Source of the DNA: Rhodoferax ferrireducens
Lineage (GTDB): Bacteria > Pseudomonadota > Gammaproteobacteria > Burkholderiales > Burkholderiaceae_C
DNA length: 64,000 nt
Direction: 5' to 3'
Assembly (NCBI GenBank): GCA_002083775.1
Contig: MTEI01000002.1
Location: 124,001-188,000, forward strand
A model generated the notes under the pieces. That model saw nothing but the letters and a program-made list of their open reading frames with translations. It was not told where the DNA came from and did no database searches. Shown one piece after another: positions 45,567-58,200 of the stretch; the stretch's first letter is position 1, and every line of letters begins with the position of its first letter. Position numbers and translations under genes: made by a program.

Positions 45567-48500
45567 GTGCGTCTCAACTCCATCAAGTTATCCGGTTTCA
45601 AGTCGTTTGCTGAGCCGACCAATTTTTTGTTGCCCGGCCAGTTGGTGGGTGTGGTGGGCCCCAACGGCTGTGGCAAGTCCAACATCATGGACGCGGTGCG
45701 CTGGGTGCTGGGTGAGAGCAAGGCGTCCGAGTTGCGTGGCGAGTCGATGCAGGACGTGATCTTCAACGGCACTACCACCCGCAAGCCCGCCAGCCGCGCC
45801 AGTGTCGAGCTGGTGTTTGACAACGATGACCAGCGCGCCGGTGGCCAGTGGAGCCAGTTTGCCGAGATTGCCGTCAAACGTGTGCTCACCCGCGACGGCA
45901 CCAGCAGCTATTACATCAACAACCAGGCGGTGCGCCGCCGCGACGTGCAAGACGTGTTTCTGGGCACCGGGCTCGGGCCGCGCGCCTACGCCATCATTGG
46001 CCAGGGCACCATCAGCCGCATCATCGAGAGTCGCCCGGAAGAGTTGCGGCTGTTCCTCGAAGAAGCCGCAGGTGTGTCCAAATACAAGGAGCGCCGTCGC
46101 GAAACCGAGCACCGCCTGAGCGACACGCGTGAGAACCTGACCCGCGTGGATGACATCCTGCGCGAGTTGAACGCCAATCTGGACAAGCTGGAAAAGCAGG
46201 CCGAAGTCGCGCAGAAATACAACAACCTCTCAGCCTCGGCCACGCTCAAACAGCATCAGCTGTGGTTTATGAAGCGCGCCGAGTCCGAGGCCGACCAGAC
46301 GCGCATCAAACTGGAGTCGCTGGAAGCGGTCAACGCGCTGGAGGCCCGTTTGGCCGACCTGCGCCATGTCGAGGCCGAGCTGGAAACCGTGCGCCAGGCA
46401 CATTACGCGGCCGGTGACCAGGTGAATCAGGCGCAGGGCAAGCTGTACGAGGCCAGTACCGAGGTGGGTCGCCTGGAAGCCGAAATCCGCTACGTGGTGG
46501 AGGGCCGCCAGCGCGTCGAACTGCGCCTGCGCACCTTGCAAGAGCAAGCCACCCAGTGGGCCACCCGCAGCCAGGACGCCCACACCGAGCTGGAAAATTT
46601 GTCCGAGCTGGAACTGCTGGGCGAAGAAAAAAACGAGTTGCTTGCGGCGCAGGTGGAAGACCAGGCGCAGCAGTTGCCTGAGCTGGAAGACGCCCTGCGC
46701 TTGGCGCAGCGTGCCGCCAATGAGCAGCGCGCCAGCGTGGCACAGGTGCAGCAGCAAATTGGCGTGCTGGCCGCCGAACAGCGCAGCATTGAAGAACAAG
46801 CGCGCCAGCTGGAAACCCGCCGCGCTCGCCTGCAGCAAGACCGCCAGAGCCTGACGGTGCCCGATGCATCGCGCCTGGCCAGCCAGCAAAACCAGCTTGA
46901 ACAAGCGCAAGAGGCGGCAGAGCTGGCCCAGGCACGTTTGGCAGAGTTGCAGGATGCTGCCCCGGAGTTGGACGAGAAACGCCGCATCCAGCAGCAGCAA
47001 GTCAACGCCGAATCGGGCCGACTGGCTGATTTGTCCGCCCGCCTGGAGGCCTTGAAAGCCTTACAGGAACGCCTCAAAACCCACGGCAAGTTGCAACCCT
47101 GGTTACAAAAGCACGGCCTGGACCACTTGCAGGGGCTGTGGACCCGTTTGCACATTGAGCCAGGCTGGGAAAATGCCCTGGAGGCCGCGCTGCGCGAACG
47201 CCTGGGCGCGCTCGAAGTCAGCCGCCTGGAGATGGTGCGCGCCTTTGCGCAAGATGTGCCACCCGCCAAGCTGGCGTTTTACAAACCGCCTGAGGCCGCT
47301 GCCGCCAGCAGCAGCGCCACGTTGCCACGCATGGCCGACTTGTTACGCCTGCATGACGCGGGTCAAAAGGCCGTGCTCGATGATTGGCTGCAAGGTTGCT
47401 ACAGCGCCGCCAGCCTGGAAGACGCGCTAGCAAGCCGCAGCCAGTTGCAATCGGGTGAACTGCTGTTTGTCAAAGCCGGTCATGTGGTGGGCCGCCACAG
47501 CGTCAGTTTTTACGCGCCCGACTCCGAGCAGGCAGGCTTGCTGGCGCGCGCGCAAGAGATTGAAAATCTGGAAAAACAGCGGCGCGCCCAGGTGCTGATC
47601 ACCGACGAGTCGCGCACCGCGCTGGTGCGCGCCGAGGCCGCCTATGCCGACCTGTCGCAGCGCTTGGTGTCGTTGCGCCGCGAAGCCCTTGATACCCAGG
47701 CTAGCGCCCATGCCCTGCAGGTGGAAACGCTGCGCCTGACGCAGGCCGCCGAGCAGGCGCGCCAGCGCAACGCGCAGATCACCGACGATCTGGCCGAGGT
47801 GGACGCCCAGCTGGAAGACCTGCAGGAGCGTCGGATGACCGCCGAGGAGCGGTTTGAAGAGCTCGACATGCAACTGGCCGACACGCAAAACCGCCATGCC
47901 GAGCTGGACGACGGCGTGATCAGCGCAGAGCGCCACTTGGCCGAGCGCCGTGAACAGCAGCGCGGCCTGGAGCGCCAGATGCAAGAGGCTACCTTTGCCC
48001 TGCGCAGCCTGGGCGCCCGTCGATCCGAGTTGTCACGCGCTATTGAAACAGCAGCGCAACAGACAGAATCTATAAGGGCTGAAGACCAAAAAGCCCATGA
48101 AGAGTTGCTGCGCCTGAACGACGCTGCCGCCCAAGGCGGCCTGCAGCAGGCGCTGGCCGTGAAGCTCGATTGTGAAAAACACCTGGGCGCCCAGCGCAGC
48201 CAGTACGACGACCTGACCGCCAAATTGCGCGCCAGTGATGAGCGTCGGATGCAGTTGGAGCGCGCGTTGGACCCCTTGCGAGCCCGCATCATCGAGTACC
48301 AACTGAAAGAGCAGGCGGCGCGCCTGGGCTGTGAGCAATACACCCAGCTGCTGGCCGACGCCCACGCGGATCTGGCGGCGGTGGCGGCGTCCATCACGGA
48401 AGGCTCGGTCAAACTGGCAGGCCTGCAAGCCGAGATTGACCGGCTAAATCGCGAAATCACCGCGTTAGGTGCCGTCAACCTGGCCGCATTGGACGAACTG

Positions 48501-49091
48501 GCGGTGGCGCGGGAGCGCAAGCAGTTTCTCGATGCCCAGAGCGCCGACCTGAATGAAGCCATGGCCACGCTCGAAGATGCCATCCGCAAGATCGATGGAG
48601 AAACCCGCGAACTGCTCTCAGGCACTTTCAACACTGTCAACGAGCACTTTGGCAAGATGTTCCCCGAGCTGTTTGGCGGCGGCAATGCGCGCCTGGTCGT
48701 CACCGGGGATGAAATTCTGGACTCGGGCGTGCAGGTCATCGCCCAGCCACCGGGCAAAAAGAACCAGAGCATCGCGCTGCTCTCAGGTGGCGAGAAGGCG
48801 TTGACGGCCATTGCCCTGGTGTTTGCCATCTTCCAGCTCAACCCGGCACCGTTTTGTCTGCTCGACGAGGTGGACGCGCCGCTGGACGACGCCAACACCG
48901 AGCGATATTCCCGGCTGGTGAAAAGCATGAGCAAAGAGACCCAGTTTCTGTTCATCAGCCACAACAAGATCGCCATGGAAATGGCGCAACAACTCATCGG
49001 TGTCACCATGCAGGAGCAAGGCGTTTCGCGCATCGTGGCGGTCGACATGGACATGGCCCTGAACCTGTCCGATCAAGGGGAAAGTGTATGA
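45567..49091 (+). CDS. smc: Chromosome segregation protein SMC
   Basis: 1174 residues from a GTG at 45567 (M-R-L-N-S-I-K-L-S-G-F-K-S-F). ABC-type head with Walker A G-P-N-G-C-G-K-S-N near residue 32, long coiled-coil arms, a hinge near the middle (about residues 500-650), signature L-L-S-G-G-E-K-A-L-T near 1070 and Walker B F-C-L-L-D-E-V-D-A-P-L-D-D. SMC with ScpAB organises and separates sister chromosomes. The stop overlaps the zipA start (ATGA), so the two are translationally coupled. A possible repeat remnant is in the second coiled-coil arm. Confidence 0.97.
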   Translation: MRLNSIKLSGFKSFAEPTNFLLPGQLVGVVGPNGCGKSNIMDAVRWVLGESKASELRGESMQDVIFNGTTTRKPASRASVELVFDNDDQRAGGQWSQFAEIAVKRVLTRDGTSSYYINNQAVRRRDVQDVFLGTGLGPRAYAIIGQGTISRIIESRPEELRLFLEEAAGVSKYKERRRETEHRLSDTRENLTRVDDILRELNANLDKLEKQAEVAQKYNNLSASATLKQHQLWFMKRAESEADQTRIKLESLEAVNALEARLADLRHVEAELETVRQAHYAAGDQVNQAQGKLYEASTEVGRLEAEIRYVVEGRQRVELRLRTLQEQATQWATRSQDAHTELENLSELELLGEEKNELLAAQVEDQAQQLPELEDALRLAQRAANEQRASVAQVQQQIGVLAAEQRSIEEQARQLETRRARLQQDRQSLTVPDASRLASQQNQLEQAQEAAELAQARLAELQDAAPELDEKRRIQQQQVNAESGRLADLSARLEALKALQERLKTHGKLQPWLQKHGLDHLQGLWTRLHIEPGWENALEAALRERLGALEVSRLEMVRAFAQDVPPAKLAFYKPPEAAAASSSATLPRMADLLRLHDAGQKAVLDDWLQGCYSAASLEDALASRSQLQSGELLFVKAGHVVGRHSVSFYAPDSEQAGLLARAQEIENLEKQRRAQVLITDESRTALVRAEAAYADLSQRLVSLRREALDTQASAHALQVETLRLTQAAEQARQRNAQITDDLAEVDAQLEDLQERRMTAEERFEELDMQLADTQNRHAELDDGVISAERHLAERREQQRGLERQMQEATFALRSLGARRSELSRAIETAAQQTESIRAEDQKAHEELLRLNDAAAQGGLQQALAVKLDCEKHLGAQRSQYDDLTAKLRASDERRMQLERALDPLRARIIEYQLKEQAARLGCEQYTQLLADAHADLAAVAASITEGSVKLAGLQAEIDRLNREITALGAVNLAALDELAVARERKQFLDAQSADLNEAMATLEDAIRKIDGETRELLSGTFNTVNEHFGKMFPELFGGGNARLVVTGDEILDSGVQVIAQPPGKKNQSIALLSGGEKALTAIALVFAIFQLNPAPFCLLDEVDAPLDDANTERYSRLVKSMSKETQFLFISHNKIAMEMAQQLIGVTMQEQGVSRIVAVDMDMALNLSDQGESV
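48069..48091 (-). repeat. Possible remnant of the dispersed repeat in smc
   Basis: TCTATAAGGGCTGAAGACCA resembles the right half of reverse-orientation copies (TCTATAAGGGCTGGAGGCCA at 34384-34403). The left half is not recognisable. It is translated within coiled coil, so coincidence is possible. Confidence 0.4.
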
Positions 49092-50125
49092 GCCCGTTAC
49101 AACTCGGTCTGGCAGTCGCTGGCGGTGTGCTGCTGTTGGCCATGCTGGTCTATTACCTGTGGCTGGCAGGCAAAAACAAGCCGCGCCAGCCACAAGCGCT
49201 GCCGCCCAGTGCCGTTGCGCCGTTTGACCGCGAACCCACGCTGGACGATGCCGCCCTGGGTGGCACCTTTGAAGACACCGGTTTTGCCATCCCCGCGCCA
49301 GAGAAAAAGCCCGGCCTGGATGCGTTGATTGACGTCATCGCCCCGGTGGCGCTGGACGCGCCGGTGTCGGGTGACGCGGTGCTGGCAGCGCTGCCACCCA
49401 CGCGCCGCGTTGGCAGCAAACCGTTTGCCGTGGAGGGCCTGAACATCACCAGCCAGCGCTGGGAAGCGCCGCAGGCTGGGCAGCGCTACAGCCAGTTGCA
49501 AGCCGGGCTGCAGTTGGCCAACCGCGCGGGCGCCCTGAACGACATCGAGTTTTCAGAATTTGTCATGAAAGCCCAGGGATTTTGCGACGTGATGAACGGC
49601 ACGCCCGATTTTCCTGACATGCGCCGTGAGGTGGGGCGCGCCCGCGAACTGGACCAGTTTGCCAGCGACCACGACGCCCAGATTGCCTTTGTGCTGCGCG
49701 CCCGCCGCTCTGCCTGGAGCCCGAGTTATGTGCAGCAGATGGCCGCGCGCCTGGGTTTTGTGCCAGGTTCCATGGCCGGACGCATGGTGTTGCCCGGCAC
49801 CAGCGGCCATGTGCCGCTGATCAGCCTGAGTTTTGATGCCCAGGCGGCGTTGGCTGAAGATGTGTCGCAGTCGGCGCTGCGCGAGCTCAATTTGTCGCTG
49901 GACGTGCCGCAGGTGGAGCGCACCGAGCGCCCGTTTGCCCGCATGTGCGACGCGGCGCAGGCGCTGGCACGGGAGATGGACGGTATCGTCACCGACGACG
50001 CCGGCGTGCCGCTGCCGCCCGAGGCCATGGAAGTGATCGCCGCCGAACTGGAACAGCTCTACAACACGCTGGACCAGCGCGAGCTGTCCGCGGGGTCGGT
50101 GCTGGCGCGGCGGTTGTTTTCCTGA
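49088..50125 (+). CDS. zipA: Cell division protein ZipA homologue (FtsZ-binding C-terminus)
   Basis: 345 residues from the ATG at 49088 that overlaps the smc stop. An N-terminal membrane helix (about 5-26) is followed by a basic/Pro-rich region and a C-terminal domain (about 110-340) resembling the ZipA FtsZ-binding domain (M-A-A-R-L-G-F-V-P and F-D-A-Q-A-A-L segments). ZipA-like proteins tether FtsZ to the membrane. In related genomes and in E. coli zipA is followed by ligA; here a 1.2 kb minus-strand insertion separates them. Homology is modest, so the call rests on topology plus context. Confidence 0.8.
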   Translation: MSPLQLGLAVAGGVLLLAMLVYYLWLAGKNKPRQPQALPPSAVAPFDREPTLDDAALGGTFEDTGFAIPAPEKKPGLDALIDVIAPVALDAPVSGDAVLAALPPTRRVGSKPFAVEGLNITSQRWEAPQAGQRYSQLQAGLQLANRAGALNDIEFSEFVMKAQGFCDVMNGTPDFPDMRREVGRARELDQFASDHDAQIAFVLRARRSAWSPSYVQQMAARLGFVPGSMAGRMVLPGTSGHVPLISLSFDAQAALAEDVSQSALRELNLSLDVPQVERTERPFARMCDAAQALAREMDGIVTDDAGVPLPPEAMEVIAAELEQLYNTLDQRELSAGSVLARRLFS

Positions 50126-50141
50126 CCAGATTCAAAAAACG

Positions 50142-50518
50142 TCAAGGTAACTCGCCAGTTTCAATCAGATTCAGGAATTGTGGGGCATCCAGCAACTGAA
50201 CGTTCTGATCCTGAGCCTTCGCTATTTTTGAGTAACCTGGGTTTTCTCCAACACAAAGAAACACCAAGCCTTTGGTCACTGATCCGACAACATGAAGTCC
50301 AGCTTCAGCTGCCTTCAAAGAAAGTTCGGCTTTGTCATTGATGCCGAAACCAGTGAAGCAAATTTCGGAGCCAGATTGTTTTTGCTTACGGGGTGATAAG
50401 TTTGTGTAAACCCAGTTCCATCCGTCGTTCTCCGTAAGCTGACTGATTTGATCTTCAGTAAACGGGCTTTTTGATCGGAGAATTCTTAGAAGCTTAGGGC
50501 TCAACATATCACATGCAC

Positions 50519-50522
<4 letters not shown>
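50142..50522 (-). CDS. Stand-alone BRCT domain protein
   Basis: 126 residues from a TTG at 50522 with a GGAG ribosome site; ATG 50507 is an alternative. The N-terminal 50 residues are helical and unrecognised. The C-terminal 75 residues look like a BRCT domain of the DNA-ligase/RFC type: I-C-F-T-G-F-G near residue 54, A-E-A-G-L-H-V-V-G-S-V-T-K-G near 72, L-V-F-L-C-V-G near 86, then S-K-I-A-K-A-Q and an L-L-D-A-P-Q-F-L-N-L-I end. LigA itself ends in such a domain. The start overlaps the stop of the upstream unknown gene (TTGA), so both are translated together. BRCT domains bind DNA ends or phosphopeptides; the partner here is unknown. Confidence 0.75.
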
Positions 50523-53464
<2,942 letters not shown>

Positions 53465-53477
53465 TTTAGGAGGTGCG

Positions 53478-53534
53478 ATGGCTCGGATTCCCGCGATGCG
53501 CAATCTGTTCAAGCCTGTGCCAAAATCTGGCTAG
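53478..53534 (+). CDS. Tiny open frame with a strong ribosome site
   Basis: 18 codons, M-A-R-I-P-A-M-R-N-L-F-K-P-V-P-K-S-G, starting 13 bp after ligA ends. The ATG is preceded by a near-perfect TAGGAGG at spacing 4. It may be a small peptide, a leader for the following toxin-antitoxin genes, or the decayed start of a lost gene. Not recognised. Confidence 0.25.
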   Translation: MARIPAMRNLFKPVPKSG

Positions 53535-53558
53535 CCATAATTTTCCCGGGGTCAGACC

Positions 53559-53813
53559 ATGAAAGCTGTTGCGGTGTTTGAAGCCAAAAACCGGTTTTCT
53601 GAAATCGTCGCTGCGGCCGAGCAGGGCGAAGACATCACCATCACCCGCCACGGGTTGCCTGTAGCGCGGCTGGTGTCGATCCATTCCCCGCTGCAGCCGC
53701 AGGCCGACCAAGGCCAAAAGGTGGCCAGTGCCATGCAGCGCTTGCGCCAGTTGGGTGCCGAAGGTGCGCTGGGTTGCACGCTGCCCCAGGCCATTCAAGA
53801 AGGGCGCGACTGA
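53559..53813 (+). CDS. Phd/YefM-type antitoxin
   Basis: 84 residues. The N-terminal half is the Phd/YefM DNA-binding fold: M-K-A-V-A-V-F-E-A-K-N-R-F-S-E-I-V, then I-T-I-T-R-H-G-L-P-V-A-R-L-V, almost signature-like. The C-terminal half is the toxin-neutralising tail. The stop overlaps the start of the PIN-domain toxin gene (TGATG), the normal antitoxin-first layout. It presumably represses its own promoter. Confidence 0.92.
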   Translation: MKAVAVFEAKNRFSEIVAAAEQGEDITITRHGLPVARLVSIHSPLQPQADQGQKVASAMQRLRQLGAEGALGCTLPQAIQEGRD

Positions 53814-54250
53814 TGCCGTTTGTGCTGGACAACTCGGTGGTCGCGGGCTGGTATCTGCCGGAACAGGCCAGCGCGTACACCGAGGCCATTGCCCGCCAAC
53901 TGCAGAACGATCGGGCGCTGGTGCCGCCGTTGTGGCAGTTGGAACTGGCCAATGTGCTGAAAACGGCTTGCACCAAGGGAAAACTTCAAATCAATCAGGC
54001 GCGCCAGATTCTGGATTTGCTGGGGCAGTTGCCCATTGAAGTCGATACAGGCGCCATCCCGGGTCAGCGGCAACTGTTTGAGCTGGCCATGCGTTATGGG
54101 TTGAGCAGCTATGACACCGCTTACCTGGAATTGGCCATGCGCCATGGCCTGCCCCTGGCCACCCGCGACGAACTGCTTAAACTGGCTGCCCATGCTGCGG
54201 GTGTGGACATCGTGCAGCCCAACGGAGTGGCTGAGAGCTCTGGCCAGTGA
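53813..54250 (+). CDS. PIN-domain toxin (VapC family)
   Basis: 145 residues from the ATG overlapping the antitoxin stop. PIN-domain ribonuclease: acidic residues in F-V-L-D-N-S (Asp6), W-Q-L-E-L-A-N-V-L (Glu in the second motif), S-S-Y-D-T-A-Y (third motif) and T-R-D-E (fourth) form the Mg2+ site. VapC toxins cleave tRNA or rRNA; the specific target cannot be read from sequence. It is paired with the Phd-type antitoxin just upstream. Confidence 0.92.
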   Translation: MPFVLDNSVVAGWYLPEQASAYTEAIARQLQNDRALVPPLWQLELANVLKTACTKGKLQINQARQILDLLGQLPIEVDTGAIPGQRQLFELAMRYGLSSYDTAYLELAMRHGLPLATRDELLKLAAHAAGVDIVQPNGVAESSGQ

Positions 54251-54279
54251 GACATTCCATGGCTCTTGACCATGCCACT

Positions 54280-54309
54280 TTTTGCACAGCAGAGACTTTC
54301 TGTGCAAAA
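54280..54309. promoter_or_regulatory. Inverted repeat operator of the second toxin-antitoxin module
   Basis: Perfect 10 bp inverted repeat TTTTGCACAG - 10 bases - CTGTGCAAAA, ending 7 bp before the antitoxin ATG at 54317. Position and symmetry fit an autoregulatory operator bound by the antitoxin dimer. Confidence 0.72.
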
Positions 54310-54316
54310 TAGTGCC

Positions 54317-54532
54317 ATGACCCACACTGAAATCCTCGAATCTGCCCGCAAGTTGCGCCCGGTGGACCGGTTGCATCTGATTGATGCGCTGCTTGAATCC
54401 CTGGACGAGCCTGACCCTGCCATTGAAGCCGCCTGGCTGGCTGAGGCGCAAGACCGCTTGGCGGCATATGAGCGGGGGGAGTTGCCTGCAGGCCCCATTG
54501 AAGAGCTTTTTGCCAAAGTTCGGGCGCTGTGA
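54317..54532 (+). CDS. Addiction module antitoxin (TIGR02574-like)
   Basis: 71 residues from the ATG at 54317. The pattern L-R-P-V-D-R-L-H-L-I-D-A-L-L-E-S-L-D, then E-A-A-W-L-A-E-A-Q-D-R and a C-terminal tail G-P-I-E-E-L-F-A-K-V, matches the short addiction-module component that partners RelE/ParE toxins. The stop overlaps the toxin GTG. It sits right behind the VapC-type pair but has its own palindromic operator, so it is likely controlled separately. Confidence 0.88.
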   Translation: MTHTEILESARKLRPVDRLHLIDALLESLDEPDPAIEAAWLAEAQDRLAAYERGELPAGPIEELFAKVRAL

Positions 54533-54828
54533 AAGTCCGCCGACTGCCGCCTGTCGATGATGAAGTCATCGAAGCGGTTCAATACTACCGAGCCATTGAC
54601 CACAAGCTGGGTGAGCGGCTGGCTGCGGACTTTGAAGCGATGGTTTTGCGGATTGTTCACTTCCCAAAGAGTGGCAGGCCCTTGGCTGGCGATTTGCGCC
54701 AGTGCGCCTTCAAAGTGTTTCCCTTTGTGTTGATTTACAAGGCTTTTGAAGATGACATTTTGATCATCGCCTTCGCCAACACCCACCGTCGCCCCGGCTA
54801 CTGGCGCGACCGATTGACCTCTTTGTGA
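54529..54828 (+). CDS. RelE/ParE superfamily toxin
   Basis: 99 residues from a GTG at 54529 (overlap GTGA). Shows the ParE/RelE fold pattern: E-A-V-Q-Y-Y-R near the N-terminus, [25 protein letters not shown] and the final strand [14 protein letters not shown], typical of this toxin set. Whether it cuts mRNA on the ribosome (RelE) or inhibits gyrase (ParE) is not decidable here. def starts 7 bp after it. Confidence 0.9.
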   Translation: MKVRRLPPVDDEVIEAVQYYRAIDHKLGERLAADFEAMVLRIVHFPKSGRPLAGDLRQCAFKVFPFVLIYKAFEDDILIIAFANTHRRPGYWRDRLTSL

Positions 54829-54835
54829 AACCCGT

Positions 54836-55441
54836 ATGAGCGTGAAAACCATCCTCCAAATGGGCGACCCGCGCCTGCTGCGTATCGCCCAGCCCGTGAT
54901 TGAATTCGACTCGGACGAACTGCACCTGCTCATCACCGACATGCTCGACACCATGCACGCTGCCGACGGTGCCGGGCTGGCTGCGCCGCAGATCGGGGTG
55001 GATTTGCAGCTGGTTATTTTTGGCTCGGGCCAGCGCAACCCGCGTTACCCCGATGCCCCTGCGGTGCCACGCACGGTGTTGATCAACCCCACCATCACCC
55101 CCTTGCCACCGCTGGTATCGGGCACACCGAATGACGACGATGCTTTAGCCGACGTGGCTACGTTGGCAGTGACCCTGCCGCAAATTGTGGAAGACTGGGA
55201 GGGTTGCCTGTCTTTGCCCGGCTTGCGTGGCAAGGTGCCGCGTTTTGAGCGCATTCGTTACACCGGGTTTGACCAGTATGGTGACCCGATCGACCGCACG
55301 GTGGATGGCTTTCATGCCCGCGTGGTGCAACATGAGTGTGACCACCTGATTGGCAAGCTGTACCCGATGCGGGTGGCTGACTTCACCCAGTTTGGCTTCA
55401 ACGCGGTGCTGTTTCCGGGGTTGGACCCGGCAGACGACTGA
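54836..55441 (+). CDS. def: Peptide deformylase
   Basis: 201 residues; removes the formyl group from nascent proteins using Fe2+ or Zn2+. The three motifs are intact: [10 protein letters not shown] near residue 45, E-G-C-L-S-L-P-G near 122 with the metal Cys, and Q-H-E-C-D-H-L near 165. The loop between motifs one and two (about 60-115) is longer than in E. coli Def, as in other betaproteobacterial second-copy deformylases. It starts only 7 bp after the toxin gene, so it may share its transcript. Confidence 0.95.
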   Translation: MSVKTILQMGDPRLLRIAQPVIEFDSDELHLLITDMLDTMHAADGAGLAAPQIGVDLQLVIFGSGQRNPRYPDAPAVPRTVLINPTITPLPPLVSGTPNDDDALADVATLAVTLPQIVEDWEGCLSLPGLRGKVPRFERIRYTGFDQYGDPIDRTVDGFHARVVQHECDHLIGKLYPMRVADFTQFGFNAVLFPGLDPADD

Positions 55442-55492
55442 GTCACCAGGGATTAGGCGCCCGCCTTGTACTGCCTGTCAGGCGTTTTCAAA

Positions 55493-55556
55493 CGCTATAA
55501 AAAAAAGTGCTACTTGCCCTTTCTGCATAAGGGCTAGAGGCCTAAAAAGTATATAA
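55493..55556 (-). repeat. Dispersed palindromic repeat between def and glnD
   Basis: AACGCTATAAAAAAAAGTGC, TACTTGCCCTTTCTGC, then ATAAGGGCTAGAGGCCTAAA. It lies in the convergent gap between def and glnD and is the main hairpin there. Confidence 0.85.
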
Positions 55557-55569
55557 GATCTGATGCGGC

Positions 55570-58170
55570 TCAGCTCAACGCATCCAGCAGTTCGGTCTCG
55601 ATCTCGATCTGGTCGCGGTTGTGCTGCAGCGCTGCACCCTGAATCAAAAAGGTGTCTTCCACGCGCTCGCCCAGGGTATTGATCTTGGCCAGGTTCAGGT
55701 CGACCTTGTGGCGTGCCAGCACCAGCGCCACGCTGTAGAGCAGGCCGGCGCGGTCGCTGGCCGAGATGTTGAGCAGCCAGCGCTGGGCTTTTTCGTCGGG
55801 TTTGAGGCTGACGCGCGGCGTGATCGGAAAACTCTTGACCCGGCGCGACACCCGGCCCCGGCTGGGTGCGGGCAGCGGCGCGGCGGTGGCAATCACCTGG
55901 CTCAGTGTTGACTCGATCATGTTGACCAACTCGCGGTAATGGTCGGTGAGGTGGGTGGCCACCACTTGGAAGGTGTCCAGCGCGTAGCGGTTTTGCGTGG
56001 TGTGAATGCGCGCGTCCAGAATGCTGAAGCCGCTGCGGTCAAAAAAGCCACAGATGCGGGCAAACAGGTCGGGCTGATCAGGCGTGTAGACCAGCACCTG
56101 CAGGCCTTCGCCCACCGGTGAGGGCCGGGCGCGCACGATCGGCTCGCGAATGCCCAGGTGGCGTGACAACACACGCGAATGCCAGGCAATCTCGACCGCG
56201 TCATGGCGCATGAAGTAACCCACGTCCAGGGTGGCCCACAGCGCCTTGTGCGACTCAAACGGTTGTGCCAGCAGGGCCAGCTCGATCAGTGCGTCGCGCT
56301 GGCGCTCTTGCACCTCGGCGTGCACATCGGGCGCGTGGCCGCCCAGCGCGCGCGAGGTGGCGCGGTACAGGTCTTCCAGCAGCTTGCCTTTCCAGGCGTT
56401 CCAGACTTTGGGGCTGGTGCCCCGGATATCGGCCACGGTGAACAGGTAAAGCGCTGTCAGCGCGCGCTCGTTGCCCACATGTTTGGCAAAGCTGGCGATC
56501 ACATCAGGGTCGCCCAGGTCCGACTTTTGCGCAATGCGGCTCATGGTCAGGTGCTCGCGCACCAAAAATTCAATGAGATCGGCGTCTTCGCCAGTGATGT
56601 CGTGCTGTTGGCAAAAGCGCCGCACTTCCTGCGCGCCCAGTTTGGAGTGGTCGCCGCCACGGCCCTTGGCAATGTCGTGAAACAGCGCGGCAATGTACAA
56701 AATCCAAGGCTTGTCCCAGCCGCTGGCCAGCTGTGAGCAAAACGGGTATTCGTGGGCGTGTTCCACGATGAAGAAACGCCGCACATTGCGCAGCACCATC
56801 AAAATGTGCTGGTCCACTGTGTACACATGAAACAGGTCGTGCTGCATCTGGCCGACGATGCGGCGAAACGCCCACAGGTAGCGCCCCAGCACCGAGGTCT
56901 GGTTCATCAGCCGCATGGCGTGGGTCAGGCCCCCGGGCTGCATCAATATCTGGCGGAAATTGGCGCGGTTGACCGGGTCGTGGCGGAAGGCGCTGTCCAT
57001 CAGGTCGCGGGCGTTGTAGAGCGCGCGCAGGGTACGCGCCGACAGGCCCTTCAGGCCGTAATACGTCTGGTACACCAGAAACGTCTGCAAAATGGCGTGC
57101 GGTTTGCGCAGGTACAGGTCGTCGCTCACCACCTCAATCATGCCGGCCTTGTCGAGAAAGTTTTCGTTGAGCGGGCGCAGGGGGCGCACCATGTGCGTTT
57201 GCGGGCTGAAGCGCTCCTCAATATTGAGCAGCAGGATCTGGGTGAGCTGGGTCACCGCCTTGGCGGCCCAGTAGTACTGGCGCATCAGCTTTTCGCTGGG
57301 GCGCACAAAGGCACGCTGGTCGGTGGCCACGTCGGGTGCCTTGTAGCCAAAGGACTGCGCCACGCTGGTTTGCAAGTCAAACACCAGCCGGTCTTCACGC
57401 CGGCCAGACAGCAGGTGCAGCCGCGCGCGGATGAGCCGCAGCAGCGCCTCGTTGTGCTTGATCTGCTTCACCTCAAAGGGCGTTGCCAGGCCAGCCTTGG
57501 CCAGGGCGTTCCAGTTGCCACCAAAACCAGCTGCCTTGGCCACCCACAAAATCATCTGCAGGTCACGCAGGCCGCCCGGAGACTCTTTGCAGTTGGGCTC
57601 CAGAGAATAGGGGGTGTCTTCAAACTTGTTGTGCCGCTGCTCCATCTCCAGCGTTTTGGCGACAAAAAAAGCGTGGCCGTCCATGGCAGCAAAAAAGGCC
57701 GTCTGAAACTGCTCAAACAATGCCGGGCTACCGGTGATCAGCCGCGCTTCCAGCAAGGCGGTTTGCACGGTCACGTCTTTGGCGGACTCGGCCAGGCACT
57801 CTTGGACGCTGCGCACGCTGGAGCCAATCTCCAGCCCGGCATCCCAGCAGGCGCCGATGAAGCCTTCAATACATGCCTTCAGTGCCGGGTCGGTCTCGGG
57901 CGAAGCGTTGTCAGGCAGCAGCACCAGCACATCCACATCAGAATGTGGAAACATCTCCTGGCGGCCAAAGCCACCCACGGCCAATAACGCAAATGGCGCG
58001 CCAAAACCCGCTTGCTGCCACAACTGCACCAGGGCAACGTCTGCCAGACGCGACAGGCCCTGCAAGGCGGGGTTCACGCTCCGGGTCGAGGCGCCGCTGG
58101 CGGCCAAGGCCGCCAGCAAGGTGGCCTTGTCTGTACGGTACTGGCTGCGCAGGATATGGCTGTTGGTCAT
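55570..58170 (-). CDS. glnD: [Protein-PII] uridylyltransferase / uridylyl-removing enzyme
   Basis: 866 residues. GlnD modifies PII proteins with UMP at low glutamine and removes it at high glutamine, controlling glutamine synthetase. The N-terminal nucleotidyltransferase has [15 protein letters not shown] near residue 67. A central HD domain has [11 protein letters not shown]. Two C-terminal ACT domains sense glutamine ([11 protein letters not shown] and [10 protein letters not shown]). Full length, ATG at 58170. It follows map by 30 bp on the same strand, a conserved neighbour pair. Confidence 0.97.
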   Translation of the reverse strand: MTNSHILRSQYRTDKATLLAALAASGASTRSVNPALQGLSRLADVALVQLWQQAGFGAPFALLAVGGFGRQEMFPHSDVDVLVLLPDNASPETDPALKACIEGFIGACWDAGLEIGSSVRSVQECLAESAKDVTVQTALLEARLITGSPALFEQFQTAFFAAMDGHAFFVAKTLEMEQRHNKFEDTPYSLEPNCKESPGGLRDLQMILWVAKAAGFGGNWNALAKAGLATPFEVKQIKHNEALLRLIRARLHLLSGRREDRLVFDLQTSVAQSFGYKAPDVATDQRAFVRPSEKLMRQYYWAAKAVTQLTQILLLNIEERFSPQTHMVRPLRPLNENFLDKAGMIEVVSDDLYLRKPHAILQTFLVYQTYYGLKGLSARTLRALYNARDLMDSAFRHDPVNRANFRQILMQPGGLTHAMRLMNQTSVLGRYLWAFRRIVGQMQHDLFHVYTVDQHILMVLRNVRRFFIVEHAHEYPFCSQLASGWDKPWILYIAALFHDIAKGRGGDHSKLGAQEVRRFCQQHDITGEDADLIEFLVREHLTMSRIAQKSDLGDPDVIASFAKHVGNERALTALYLFTVADIRGTSPKVWNAWKGKLLEDLYRATSRALGGHAPDVHAEVQERQRDALIELALLAQPFESHKALWATLDVGYFMRHDAVEIAWHSRVLSRHLGIREPIVRARPSPVGEGLQVLVYTPDQPDLFARICGFFDRSGFSILDARIHTTQNRYALDTFQVVATHLTDHYRELVNMIESTLSQVIATAAPLPAPSRGRVSRRVKSFPITPRVSLKPDEKAQRWLLNISASDRAGLLYSVALVLARHKVDLNLAKINTLGERVEDTFLIQGAALQHNRDQIEIETELLDALS

Positions 58171-58200
58171 GGCGGGCCCGTGGTTTGGGAGGGTTGCCGA

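Noticed and set aside
56752-57987. 411-codon open frame antisense to glnD
   Set aside because: Same reason: the glnD strand has intact domains, and the opposite translation has no recognisable pattern.
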